Assembly (NCBI RefSeq): GCF_002995805.1
Contig: NZ_PVXL01000040.1
Location: 62,001 to 126,000 of the forward strand
Reading direction: 5' to 3'
Origin: Neomoorella stamsii
Lineage (GTDB): Bacteria > Bacillota > DSM-521 > Neomoorellales > Neomoorellaceae
DNA length: 64,000 bases
Shown here: one piece after another, positions 36,200 through 44,629 of the stretch
How the letters are laid out: every line of letters begins with the position of its first letter
Numbering within the stretch: position 1 is the stretch's first letter
Translations under genes and position numbers: made by a program
The notes under the pieces: model-generated
The model's input: only the letters and a program-made list of their open reading frames with translations
What the model was told of the DNA's origin: nothing
The model's database searches: none

Positions 36200-36606
36200 T
36201 ACCCCTTCGCCGCATCCGTGTCGTGCCCGCTAAAAAGTTTTTCATATCGCGCCAGGAAAGTTTCCAGGGCGGCTTTATTGCGCCGGATGGTCACCGCCCA
36301 GTCATGGAGGTAATCTACCCCTTCCGGGGTTATCTCATACCGGCGGCGGGCCGGTCCCGGGCCGCTGGTCGACCAGTGGGACCGCACCAGGCCTTCTTCC
36401 TCCAGGCGGCGTAAGTGGCGGTAAACGGCCCCGGCATCGGGAACGCCTTCCCATAATCCCAGGCGGTTCATGCTTTCCATCAGCTCGTAACCGTGGGTGG
36501 ATTTCTCATAGAGCAGCAACAATAAGCAGGGCTGCAAAAAGCCTTCCATGCGGGCACCGCGACAATCGCAGCGACTGTGATGCCCGCCTCGTTCATAACC
36601 GCACAT
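36196..36606 (-). CDS. PadR-family transcriptional regulator
   Basis: 136 residues. A His/Cys-containing N terminus (YERGGHHSRCDCRG) precedes the PadR winged helix: LLLLYEKSTHGYELMESM, DAGAVYRHLRRLEEEGLV and RRRYEITPEGVDYL. The N-terminal metal-ligand-like cluster echoes the peptide gene opposite and suggests metal sensing. It is divergent from the split permease genes and convergent with the His/Cys-rich gene, so it probably controls both sides. Confidence 0.88.
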   Translation of the reverse strand: MCGYERGGHHSRCDCRGARMEGFLQPCLLLLLYEKSTHGYELMESMNRLGLWEGVPDAGAVYRHLRRLEEEGLVRSHWSTSGPGPARRRYEITPEGVDYLHDWAVTIRRNKAALETFLARYEKLFSGHDTDAAKGY

Positions 36607-36716
36607 AGATACACTCCCTATCTGCTATTTACATATGTGTGTTAATATCCAGTAATAGGATAAACCAATAATTCCATCCCGTCAACAAGTTGCTTAACAG
36701 ATAAAGGAGAGATAAC

Positions 36717-37199
36717 ATGTTTACCCTGCTTCTTTACCTGCTGGCTCTGGGTGGGCTGTTAATTTCTTTTGGGAAAGACCGTCATAAAACCCAGCTGGCT
36801 TTAATGAAAGGCTGGAAGGCCTTTACCAACATCTTACCTGACTTTGCTGTCGTCCTGGCCCTGATAGGGATCATGCTGACTTACCTGTCACCTCATACCA
36901 TTGCCGCCTTGCTGGGCAAAAACAGCGGTTTCCCGGGCATGCTGGCCAGCTCCATAGTCGGCTCCGTTACCCTTATTCCCGGGTTTGTCGCCTTTCCCCT
37001 GGCCAAATCTTTGCTCGACCGGGGCGCTGGAATCATGCAGATGGCTGTCTTCGTTTCGACCTTGATGACGGTGGGCGTCGTCACCGCTCCCCTGGAAAGC
37101 AGGTATTTTGGTAAAAAAGAAACTATCCTCCGTAATTCTTTGTGCTATGTCTTTTCCTTTATCGTGGCTATTATCATCGGGATGGTGGTGGGAGCATGA
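36717..37199 (+). CDS. Split permease, first half (ArsP/DUF318-related)
   Basis: 160 residues with four or five membrane helices. WKAFTNILPDFAVVLALIGIML and GSVTLIPGFVAFPLAKSLLDRGAG resemble half of a PF03773-type permease. The following gene overlaps by ATGA and gives the other half, so the pair probably assembles as one transporter. Single-chain versions have about 320-390 residues, such as that at 38958-40127. AAAGGAGAG precedes the ATG. Substrate unknown; a metal or metalloid is likely from context. Confidence 0.8.
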   Translation: MFTLLLYLLALGGLLISFGKDRHKTQLALMKGWKAFTNILPDFAVVLALIGIMLTYLSPHTIAALLGKNSGFPGMLASSIVGSVTLIPGFVAFPLAKSLLDRGAGIMQMAVFVSTLMTVGVVTAPLESRYFGKKETILRNSLCYVFSFIVAIIIGMVVGA

Positions 37200-37738
37200 A
37201 CTTACTTAATTTAATTAAAACTTACCGCTACTTTTTATTAATCATTCTCTTTGACGTGGTAATAGCCTTCTTTCATCCAGGCACCGGCTATACAATTTTT
37301 AAATACACCGCCGGTAACTTTGCCGAGATGCTCTCCATTATCCCGCCGATTTTTCTTCTCCTGGGCCTGCTGGATGTTTGGGTACCGCGGGAAACGATTA
37401 TCCGCTACCTGGGTGAAGGCTCCGGCCTAAAGGGCATTGTCCTAAGCATAGTCCTGGGGGCGGCCGCCGCCGGACCCCTTTACGGCGCCTTTCCGGTGGC
37501 CGCGGTCATGGCGAAGAAAGGCACTAAATACAGTAACATTATCATTTTCCTCTGTTCCTGGTCGACTTTAAAAATCCCCATGTTCCTGTTTGAAATGTCT
37601 GCCCTGGGCATAAAGTTTGCCCTGACCCGCTGGCTGGTCAACATCCCCGGGATACTGGCGATTGCTTATATTATCGACCGCCTTATAGGTGCGGAAGACA
37701 AAGCGGAATTCTACCGGCGCCAGATGGCAAATCCATAG
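37196..37738 (+). CDS. Split permease, second half (ArsP/DUF318-related)
   Basis: 180 residues and about five membrane helices. MLSIIPPIFLLLGLLDVWVP, VLGAAAAGPLYGAFPVAAVMAKKG and ILFLCSWSTLKIPM-like FLCSWSTLKIPMFLFE match the permease family. The ATG at 37196 overlaps the stop of the first half. The frame upstream is only an extension. The gene ends 4 bases before the convergent chimeric gene. Confidence 0.82.
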   Translation: MNLLNLIKTYRYFLLIILFDVVIAFFHPGTGYTIFKYTAGNFAEMLSIIPPIFLLLGLLDVWVPRETIIRYLGEGSGLKGIVLSIVLGAAAAGPLYGAFPVAAVMAKKGTKYSNIIIFLCSWSTLKIPMFLFEMSALGIKFALTRWLVNIPGILAIAYIIDRLIGAEDKAEFYRRQMANP

Positions 37739-37742
37739 CGGC

Positions 37743-38285
37743 TTACCCCAGCAACCCCTGCAAAGCGTTAAACCGTTCACTATTTTCCTCCTCCGCCAGG
37801 GGCGGGCAATCCGCCAGGGCGTTTTCACCGCTCAGCAACCTGGTGGCAAAAGCCAGGCAGGTTAACTGGCCGCACCGGCGGCAATTGGTCCCGGGCAGCC
37901 ATTTATATATTTGCAGCGCTGTAGGTCCTTCCTTCTCCAGGGTTTTCAAACAGCGCCAGACGGCATTATGTTCCATAGCCGTAGTAATGACATGATCGCC
38001 GGGGTTCAACCAGCCCTTGAGGACCAGGTTGATTGCCTCGGTGGCGTTGGTGGCAAAAACGATGCGGGTGGCGTCATTAATGTTAAATAACTTCCCCAGT
38101 AGCCGCCGGCACTGGAAGACTATCTCTTCCGCCGCCAGGGCGCGGCGGTAGCCGCCCCGGCCGGCGCTGGCTCCTATATTCTTCATAAAATGCTCCATAG
38201 CCTGCCAGACTGCTGCATAGCTTTCACTAAAGCTACAACGTGAGAACAGGGCTACGGGCAGCATAGCAACCCGTGACCCCGCCAT
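37743..38285 (-). pseudogene. Chimera: truncated class V aminotransferase joined to a 4Fe-4S domain
   Basis: 180 residues in one open frame. Residues 25-118 match the start of a SufS/NifS-like cysteine desulfurase (AMEHFMKNIGASAGRGGYRR, IVFATNATEAINLVLKGWL, AMEHNAVWRCLKTLE). The protein then switches to LPGTNCRRCGQLTCLAFATR...DCPPL, a four-cysteine iron-sulfur domain. The PLP-lysine and the whole large-domain core are missing, so no desulfurase activity is expected. The first 20 residues also differ from the family. It starts in TAATG overlap with the upstream gene, so it is still translated in the permease operon. Probably a deletion fusion; a working small Fe-S protein cannot be excluded. 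Confidence 0.7.
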
Positions 38286-38656
38286 TAATATCCCAGGGAT
38301 TCTTTTACAGCCTGCACAACACGGTCCAGCTCTTTGCCCGTCCAGTTAAACTCATGATTCTTCTGGATTCCCAGCCTGGTCACCATAACATAGTCCGTCA
38401 CCGGAAAGCCGGCATGCTCCACAGTTGCTTTCGCACAGCCTATAGGGCAGCCGTCTATCGCCACAATCCTCCTGGCCACCTTGGTGGACTCAACAATGCT
38501 CTGCACATGACCGCCCAGCCCGGCCAGGCAAAACAACTTGCCCGCGCCTTCTTGATCCAGCTTTACCGCCGCCTGGTTGGCCAGCTGGCCTACGTTCGAA
38601 CCTCCCGCGCAGGGAAAGAGCATAATTTCCGCCGGTTCGCAGGTGCATTTCGCCAT
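38285..38656 (-). CDS. Putative zinc-binding protein (DGC domain)
   Basis: 123 residues of the PF08859-like group: MLFPCAGGSNVGQLANQAA, CLAGLGGHVQS and the DGC signature IDGCPIGCAKATVEHAG. Cys residues are well placed for metal or Fe-S binding. Such genes often sit beside thioredoxin-like and permease genes, as here. Function unknown. Confidence 0.82.
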   Translation of the reverse strand: MAKCTCEPAEIMLFPCAGGSNVGQLANQAAVKLDQEGAGKLFCLAGLGGHVQSIVESTKVARRIVAIDGCPIGCAKATVEHAGFPVTDYVMVTRLGIQKNHEFNWTGKELDRVVQAVKESLGY

Positions 38657-38674
38657 TACCAGCTCATCTCCCGT

Positions 38675-38926
38675 TTACTGGCTTATTTCCTCCTGGATCC
38701 ATTTCTTGATCTCTTCTTTGTCGGGCACCCGGCCGAACACTTTGAGCTTGTTGTTGACCACCAGTCCTGGCGTCATCATAACCCCATAATCGGTTATCTT
38801 GTTGAGGTCCGTCACTTTTTCCACATTAGCGGCCACACCCATTTCCGCCAGGGCGTTCATCACGTTTTGTTCCAACGCCTTGCACCGGGCACATCCCGTA
38901 CCTAAAACTTTGATTTCCATGACCAT
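38675..38926 (-). CDS. Thioredoxin-fold redox protein (redox-active disulfide protein 2 family)
   Basis: 83 residues. It has the N-terminal active-site motif GTGCARCKALE (Cys-x2-Cys), then MMTPGLVVNNKLKVFGRVP with the cis-Pro loop. This family is common next to ArsP/DUF318 permeases and may reduce the permease or its substrate. It lies 31 bases after the permease gene in the same operon. Confidence 0.9.
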   Translation of the reverse strand: MVMEIKVLGTGCARCKALEQNVMNALAEMGVAANVEKVTDLNKITDYGVMMTPGLVVNNKLKVFGRVPDKEEIKKWIQEEISQ

Positions 38927-38957
38927 CCATCTCCTTTTTCAATTTTTTACTTTAATT

Positions 38958-40127
38958 TTAGCCAACCAGGGCTCCAAATACCATCCCCGTTAAGGTGGCC
39001 ATGATGACTACCAGGGAAACGTAGGCAAAGGTTTTCTTGAACCCCAATACGCTGTTGATAACGAGCATATTGGGCAAACTCAAGGCCGGGCCCGCCAGCA
39101 GGAGGGCCAGGGCCGGCCCCTGGCCCATCCCGGACCCTATAAGTCCCTGGATTATCGGTACTTCCGTCAAGGTGGCAAAGTACATAAAAGCGCCGACAAT
39201 AGAAGCGGTAAAGTTGGCTAACAGGCTGTTGCCCCCTACTACCATGGCGATATATTTAGCGGGGATAATACCGCTATCGACGTTGGGCCTGCCCATCAGG
39301 AAGCCGGCCACCAGCACGCCCCCAAAAAGGAGGGGCAGGATTTTAATGCTGAAATCCCACGTAGAATCCACCCAGGCTGACAGTTCTTCCCGCTTAAACC
39401 AGGCCTTTAAAATCACCGCCAGGGCTAAGAGAAGAGCGAAAACTAAATACCATTTGACACTGTATACCGCATACCAGAAGCCCGCTTGTTCTGCCGGCTT
39501 GCCCCAGGCGGCAAAGACAAGGATTAAAATCAATACCAGGAAATAGATAACCGTCTGCCCGAGGGTCCGGGGTGGTTCTTTTTCCTCCGGCATGAGCAAC
39601 CCTTTGGCCCGTTCCTTTTCTTCGCCCCGGAAGAGAAGAGCCATAATTAGGCCGATGACAACCGAAAAAACAACCGCTCCCAGGGCCCTGCCCAGGCCGA
39701 TCTGCCAGCCGAGCACCCGGGCCGAAAGGATAATGGCCAGGACGTTAATGGCCGGCCCGGAATACAGGAAAGCTATAGCCGGTCCCAGGCCGGCGCCGCG
39801 CTTATATATCCCCATGAACAGGGGTAAGACGGTGCAGGAACAGACGGCGAGGATTGCTCCCGACACAGCTCCCACTCCATAGGCTGTAACCTTGGGGCTT
39901 TCCGGTCCCAGGTACTTCATGACAGCCTGGGAAGAGAGGAAATTGCTCATGGCCCCGGCGATGAAAAGGGCGGGTACCAGGCAGAACAGCACGTGTTCCC
40001 TGGCGTATTCCTGCAGCATGTAGAAGGCTTCCAGGATGGCACCCTGCATCCTGGGATGCTGGAAGGGCAGGAAGTAAGCCGCCAAAAACACAGCGACAAT
40101 TAATAGCAATTTTGCCTGCTTGCTCAT
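38958..40127 (-). CDS. ArsP/DUF318-like permease
   Basis: 389 residues and about ten membrane helices. It shows ALFIAGAMSNFLSSQAVMKYLG, the cysteine motif AVCSCTVLPLFMGIYKRGAG, FLYSGPAINVLA and a second repeat LLAGPALSLPNMLV. Relatives move organoarsenicals or other soft anions and metals. It starts at the ATG 40127. Its promoter carries the same -10/operator as the ArsR gene at 50656-51000. Confidence 0.88.
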   Translation of the reverse strand: MSKQAKLLLIVAVFLAAYFLPFQHPRMQGAILEAFYMLQEYAREHVLFCLVPALFIAGAMSNFLSSQAVMKYLGPESPKVTAYGVGAVSGAILAVCSCTVLPLFMGIYKRGAGLGPAIAFLYSGPAINVLAIILSARVLGWQIGLGRALGAVVFSVVIGLIMALLFRGEEKERAKGLLMPEEKEPPRTLGQTVIYFLVLILILVFAAWGKPAEQAGFWYAVYSVKWYLVFALLLALAVILKAWFKREELSAWVDSTWDFSIKILPLLFGGVLVAGFLMGRPNVDSGIIPAKYIAMVVGGNSLLANFTASIVGAFMYFATLTEVPIIQGLIGSGMGQGPALALLLAGPALSLPNMLVINSVLGFKKTFAYVSLVVIMATLTGMVFGALVG

Positions 40128-40153
40128 AGAATACATCTCCTCTTATGTTATTC

Positions 40154-40212
40154 TATTAGTTTATTATAATTTAACTATATATTAGTTTAGAAGCAACTAA
40201 TGGTTTTGTCAA
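40154..40212 (-). promoter_or_regulatory. Promoter and ArsR-type operator of the permease operon
   Basis: Minus strand TTGACA (40207-40212), a 17-base spacer and TAAACT (40184-40189), continuing as TAAACTAATATATAG. AACTA ATATA TAGTT forms an inverted repeat, and TAAACTAATA recurs at 40154-40163. The same promoter layout and TAAACTAATATAT string occur at 51014-51066. Confidence 0.7.
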
Positions 40213-40220
40213 GAAGGAAC

Positions 40221-40262
40221 AAAAAAAGCGGGGAAGGGCTCATCGCCCATCTCCGCTTCTTA
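40221..40262 (-). terminator. Terminator of the reductase operon
   Basis: A 14-base stem with two mismatches (AAGCGG... pairing with CCGCTT) is followed on the minus strand by TTTTTTTG. Confidence 0.7.
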
Positions 40263-40275
40263 ATGAGGAACTTTC

Positions 40276-43200
40276 TTATACTTTCTCCACTTTAACCCGC
40301 GTATCGTAGAAGGAGGCGCTGCCGCCGATGGGATCGGTCAGGCACGTGGTTTTCATACGGGTGTCGAGGAGCAGCACCGGGTTGGTGCACAGTCCACCCC
40401 TGCGCCGGGCGTCGCCTTTAATGACTTGGCCGTCGATAACTACATCCCGGGCGCCGTAAGCCCAGTGGCCGTAATGCCAGGAAGCAGCAATGACACCCGG
40501 TCGGATGCCCTCGATAAGTTTAACCTTACCCTGCACCGCCTCGACGCCGGCCGGGCCCAGGTCAAGTTTACCGTCTGGATTGGTTCGGGAAATAAGTTTT
40601 ACCATATCGCCGTCGCGTAGACCCAAGCGCGCACCGTCAGAGCGGTGCATCAAGATAAAGTTTTCCGGTAAAAGGGCTACCTGTCCCCAGTAATTGCCGA
40701 TAGTCCGGGATTGCCCTCCAAAAATTTCTTTAAAGGTAATGAGCTGCAGGGGATAATCCGCATCCTTTACCGGCGTTCCGTCGCTGTTGCTAACCGGCTC
40801 CAACCGGGGCACGCCGCCGAATAGGCGGCCCGTAATGCTATCCCGCGTCGTTGCCACGGGCTCGACATAAAGGTTTATTAGTTTGCCGAAGGGATGCTCG
40901 ACGTATTTGCCGGCAGAGCCAGTGCTCTCTTCAAAACGGCCCCCGCGGTTGAGGACATAAACGGTTTTGCGCCAGCGGTCTTCGCCCACCGCCCGCCGCC
41001 AGGCGGCTTCATTAAAGACGGCCGGCGGCAAATGGCGGCGTGCTTCTTTAAATAACGCCAGTTCGCTATCGTCGGCATCGGGGACTTCATCGCCGGGCTT
41101 GTCGCCGTAGGCCACGTTGGCCGCCGCCTTGAGATAATAATCTTCCGGTCTTTTAAAGTCCCAGCCAGGCGCAAAACCGTCTTTGCCATAACCCGGCAAC
41201 CCTAAAGCCTCCGCTATGGCCAGCATCACCGCTTCCACAGAGATCGGCATCTCCTCCCCGAAAACCCTTACCGTTTCCGGTATGGGGGCGGCGATGGGCT
41301 GGCGCAGCTTGGTGGTTTTGGTAGTCGTGGAGGGCGGAGCCCCCAGAAAGGCCCAACGCTCAAGATAAGTGAGGTCAGGGAAGATATAATCGGCATACAT
41401 GGAAGTCTCGCCGATGACAATATCGTCGGCGATAAATAACGGTATGCGCTCGGTATCGCATAAAATTTTAATCTGTTCCGCCCCGGCCGGCGCCGCCAGG
41501 ACCGGTGTGCCCATATGCAGCCAGAGGATTTTTATGGGATAAGGATAACCCGCCCCGGCCGCCGGGATTATTTCCTGATACACGTCGGAAGTCAGGGGAT
41601 ACCATGGCCTTTCCGCCGGGAAACCGTTAAACAAAGTGCTGCGGTCGTAATAAGCGCCTTCACGGGTAAGCTTGATCCCCCAAGGGGTTATCTTCCCGCT
41701 GTGCATCTTACCGAGGTCAAAGGGTTGACCCGGCTTGCCCCCGCCGGCAGCCCAGGAACCGCCGCCGGCAGTCAGCCCGCCACGCCAGTCCATATTGCCG
41801 ATGAGGAGGTTAAGGATGATAATCGCCTGGGCGGTGTAATAGCCATTGGTGTGCTGGACGGCCCCGCGGTAGAAGTCAATGGCGGCCTGTTTGCCGTAGC
41901 TAGTAAATTCCCTGGCGAGATTAACGATCGCGTCGGCCGGTACACCGGCCTCGGCAGCCAGTTCTTCTAGGGATTTGGAGGCGGCTTGTTCTTTAAGGAT
42001 CGTCAAGGCCGATTTGACCTTCATGCCGTTAACCTCGGCGGTAACAAAGAGATCGCCTTCCACGGGATTGTCTTTGTTCTCGGGATCAACGGCTACCAGT
42101 TGACCGTTACGCGATACAACGAAGAGATTCTTACCCTTATCGCCGTCAACTAAACCGGCCTCATTTGCCCGCAGGAAGGCTCCCGGTTGGCCGTCTTGGT
42201 CGATTTTGACCAGCCAGGTGGCGTTGGTCCACGATTTTTCCCCGTCCTGTTCCGCAGCGGCCCGGTTGGCATTGGCCAGGGCTTTGCCGTCGTAACGCTC
42301 GTTAGCCAGAATCCACTGGATCATCCCCAGGGCCAGGGCCAGGTCTCCGCCCGGCTTGACGGGTATCCACCAATTGGCGTGGGCGGCCGTCTTGGAAAAA
42401 CGCGGGTCGACGACGGCTATTTTTAGACCCTTTTCTGCCAGGGCGCGGGTAATTTGCTCGGCCATGGGCGTAGGACCGAAGTTGGCCTCAAAGGCGCCGG
42501 TACCCCAGAAGATGACAAACCGCGACCAGCGAAAATCAGGTTTCATGTGGTTCGGTCCCGGCGACCATTTGCCGTCGCTGTACTGGGCCGTGGCCCATTT
42601 ATATGCCACGTGATGGCTCTGCTCGCAGATGGTGGTATGTTCGAACCAGTTAACCGAACCGAAGCTGTTGAGGACAAAACGTTTGGTCCAATCGCTGCGG
42701 CCCGGCTCAATACGGCCGGCCATAAAAATGAATTGATTGTTTTTCGGTCCCAGGTCCGGGTGGTCTGGATCCACGAGGAGATCGAGATTGGCGGCGTGTT
42801 TGCTTTTAAAATCGGCCAGGGACATTTCCTTCCCGGCCACTTTCGCCGCATCTTCGGCCAGGGTTTTAAAGACGGCCGCGTCTTTAGCCACAAAGACGTC
42901 CTTAAAACCGGGAACGACTCGATCTTCGCCGATATCGGAGAACAGTTTACCGCCGTTCACAATCTCTTTAACGGCCTGCTCAAAGGAAATCGTCTTCCAT
43001 TTATTAGAACCGCGGGGGCCGTTACGTTTAAGTACTTTGACAAGGCGATAAGGATCATAGAGGGTTTGGACGCCCGCCTGCCCCTTGGGACACAATTTGC
43101 CGTCGACTTTCGCTGCCGTTTCCGGTGGCGTGTTATAAGGAAGCTGGGGAAAACAATTAATGGGGCTATAGGGGTTGCCGTCCAACTTAACCACAAGGCC

Positions 43201-43431
43201 GTTGCTGATTTTGCCCTTGATAGTACATTGGGTATTGCACTGCAGGCAGACACCGTAAATCATATTTTTCGCCTTGGCCAGTTGGTAATCTCCCTCGCCG
43301 GTATCCTGCCCGGCCGCCGCCGCAGTTCCGCTGCGGCCCGTTAACATAGCTCCTTCCGCCGCCAGCAGGGTGGCACCCCCCAGCAGGGCGGTAGTTTTTA
43401 AGAATTCCCTCCGTCCCATTTTAGGGCTCAT
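40276..43431 (-). CDS. Molybdopterin oxidoreductase catalytic subunit, TtrA/SrrA-like
   Basis: 1051 residues, DMSO reductase family. A Tat signal (GRREFLKTTALLGG) sends it outside the membrane. Cys 62, 65, 69 and 114 (CLQCNTQC, LCPKG) bind a [4Fe-4S] cluster. TTICEQSHH at about 267-275 offers Cys269 as metal ligand. The later VDPRFSKTAAHANWWIPVKPGGDLAL and the C-terminal WHYGHWAYGARD are cofactor-binding regions. Size and the B-C-A gene order match tetrathionate reductase; related enzymes reduce selenate or arsenate. Arsenic genes nearby make arsenate or a sulfur oxyanion plausible. ATG 43431 has GGGAGG 8 bases upstream; it overlaps the NrfD gene by 11 bases. Confidence 0.85.
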   Translation of the reverse strand: MSPKMGRREFLKTTALLGGATLLAAEGAMLTGRSGTAAAAGQDTGEGDYQLAKAKNMIYGVCLQCNTQCTIKGKISNGLVVKLDGNPYSPINCFPQLPYNTPPETAAKVDGKLCPKGQAGVQTLYDPYRLVKVLKRNGPRGSNKWKTISFEQAVKEIVNGGKLFSDIGEDRVVPGFKDVFVAKDAAVFKTLAEDAAKVAGKEMSLADFKSKHAANLDLLVDPDHPDLGPKNNQFIFMAGRIEPGRSDWTKRFVLNSFGSVNWFEHTTICEQSHHVAYKWATAQYSDGKWSPGPNHMKPDFRWSRFVIFWGTGAFEANFGPTPMAEQITRALAEKGLKIAVVDPRFSKTAAHANWWIPVKPGGDLALALGMIQWILANERYDGKALANANRAAAEQDGEKSWTNATWLVKIDQDGQPGAFLRANEAGLVDGDKGKNLFVVSRNGQLVAVDPENKDNPVEGDLFVTAEVNGMKVKSALTILKEQAASKSLEELAAEAGVPADAIVNLAREFTSYGKQAAIDFYRGAVQHTNGYYTAQAIIILNLLIGNMDWRGGLTAGGGSWAAGGGKPGQPFDLGKMHSGKITPWGIKLTREGAYYDRSTLFNGFPAERPWYPLTSDVYQEIIPAAGAGYPYPIKILWLHMGTPVLAAPAGAEQIKILCDTERIPLFIADDIVIGETSMYADYIFPDLTYLERWAFLGAPPSTTTKTTKLRQPIAAPIPETVRVFGEEMPISVEAVMLAIAEALGLPGYGKDGFAPGWDFKRPEDYYLKAAANVAYGDKPGDEVPDADDSELALFKEARRHLPPAVFNEAAWRRAVGEDRWRKTVYVLNRGGRFEESTGSAGKYVEHPFGKLINLYVEPVATTRDSITGRLFGGVPRLEPVSNSDGTPVKDADYPLQLITFKEIFGGQSRTIGNYWGQVALLPENFILMHRSDGARLGLRDGDMVKLISRTNPDGKLDLGPAGVEAVQGKVKLIEGIRPGVIAASWHYGHWAYGARDVVIDGQVIKGDARRRGGLCTNPVLLLDTRMKTTCLTDPIGGSASFYDTRVKVEKV

Positions 43432-44626
43432 CGACCACACCTCCCGTTCTTTTGCCTGGCAGCGCCTGAACCTTGGTTACCGGTAGAATTGCTATTCCCA
43501 GCAAGAAAATAGCCGTCCCCAGAGCTATAGTAAAGAGCGTCACCAGCCACTCATTCAACGTCGGTGCATAAATATAGTTCAATTTGGCTTCAATATAAGC
43601 CTTGGGCAGGGTAGGAAAGAGGGGCACTTCCAGGCCCGGGATGACAATGTTATAACGCACCCCCAAAAATCCCAGGACGATCAGCAGGGCACCCCACCCG
43701 ATTCTGTTGGCCGATGGGTTTTTACCTGTAAGAAGCACTATAGGAATAACCGCACCGATTAAAAGATGCACCAGCCAGAAAACCCACCAATTGCGACCAA
43801 AAAGGATTAAATGGTACGGTAGAGAATGGGCCGGAGCGGTGGCATAAGTTCCCACTATAAACTCGGCCAGTTCGAATAACAGATCGATAAGCAACAAGCC
43901 GACGACCACGCGCGCCAGGAATTTTAAGGCACCCTTAAATTTCTGGGAAGTTTTGTCCGGCCAGACAAATGCCACAACAAAGGTCAGCAAAGCCGAACCG
44001 GATGACAGAGCGGAAACCAGGAAAAGAATAGGAAAGAGGGAAGTATTCCAGTACGGCCGCGCCTGGACCACGGCGAACAACGTGCCAACACCGCCGTGAA
44101 AGGTGACGGCCAGGGGTATGCCGATAATGCCTAAAATCTTGAGTATCCTTTTATCTCTGGCGCTCATTTCCTGTGAAGGGTTTGCAATCAAGTCACCGCG
44201 TAAGGCGAAAAACAGTTCGGCCAGGAGAAGCAAAAAATAGGCAGTATAAAGCCACACCATCCAGGCCATAGCCGAATGGAAATTGGGGCTGGCAAAAACC
44301 CGCCAGAAACGCCCCATCTGCCCCAGGTCAAGCCAGATGGTGACCAGGGCGGCGATTAAAGTGGCCAGAGCAGTCAATAATGCCAAACGTCCCAGGGATT
44401 CGATTTCCTTGATACGAAAAACATAAACTAGCGTCGAGAGTAAAAAAGCGCCGGCCGAAAGTCCTATTAAGAAAATATAAGTAGCCACCCACAAACCCCA
44501 GGGAATGGGACTGGAGTAACCAGCAGCCGCATGACCGAAAGCCAAGCGTTGATAAAGACCGATGCCGCCGACAACTAAAGCCGCAACCACAAACAACCAC
44601 GTGGTCTTTTTCACCTTCATCACCAC
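43421..44626 (-). CDS. NrfD/TtrC-like membrane anchor subunit
   Basis: 401 residues and about nine to ten membrane helices, family PF03916. SPIPWGLWVATYIFLIGLSAGAFLL is the typical first segment (shown in two parts: SPIPWGLW and FLIGLSAGAF). It accepts electrons from menaquinol and passes them to the iron-sulfur subunit. It lies 3 bases after the ferredoxin-type gene and overlaps the catalytic gene, so the three subunits are co-translated. Confidence 0.9.
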   Translation of the reverse strand: MVMKVKKTTWLFVVAALVVGGIGLYQRLAFGHAAAGYSSPIPWGLWVATYIFLIGLSAGAFLLSTLVYVFRIKEIESLGRLALLTALATLIAALVTIWLDLGQMGRFWRVFASPNFHSAMAWMVWLYTAYFLLLLAELFFALRGDLIANPSQEMSARDKRILKILGIIGIPLAVTFHGGVGTLFAVVQARPYWNTSLFPILFLVSALSSGSALLTFVVAFVWPDKTSQKFKGALKFLARVVVGLLLIDLLFELAEFIVGTYATAPAHSLPYHLILFGRNWWVFWLVHLLIGAVIPIVLLTGKNPSANRIGWGALLIVLGFLGVRYNIVIPGLEVPLFPTLPKAYIEAKLNYIYAPTLNEWLVTLFTIALGTAIFLLGIAILPVTKVQALPGKRTGGVVDEP

Positions 44627-44629
44627 CTG

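Noticed and set aside
42454-43344. Plus-strand frame of 296 codons opposite the molybdopterin reductase
   Set aside because: Antisense to a clearly conserved coding region with cluster and cofactor motifs; no ribosome site.
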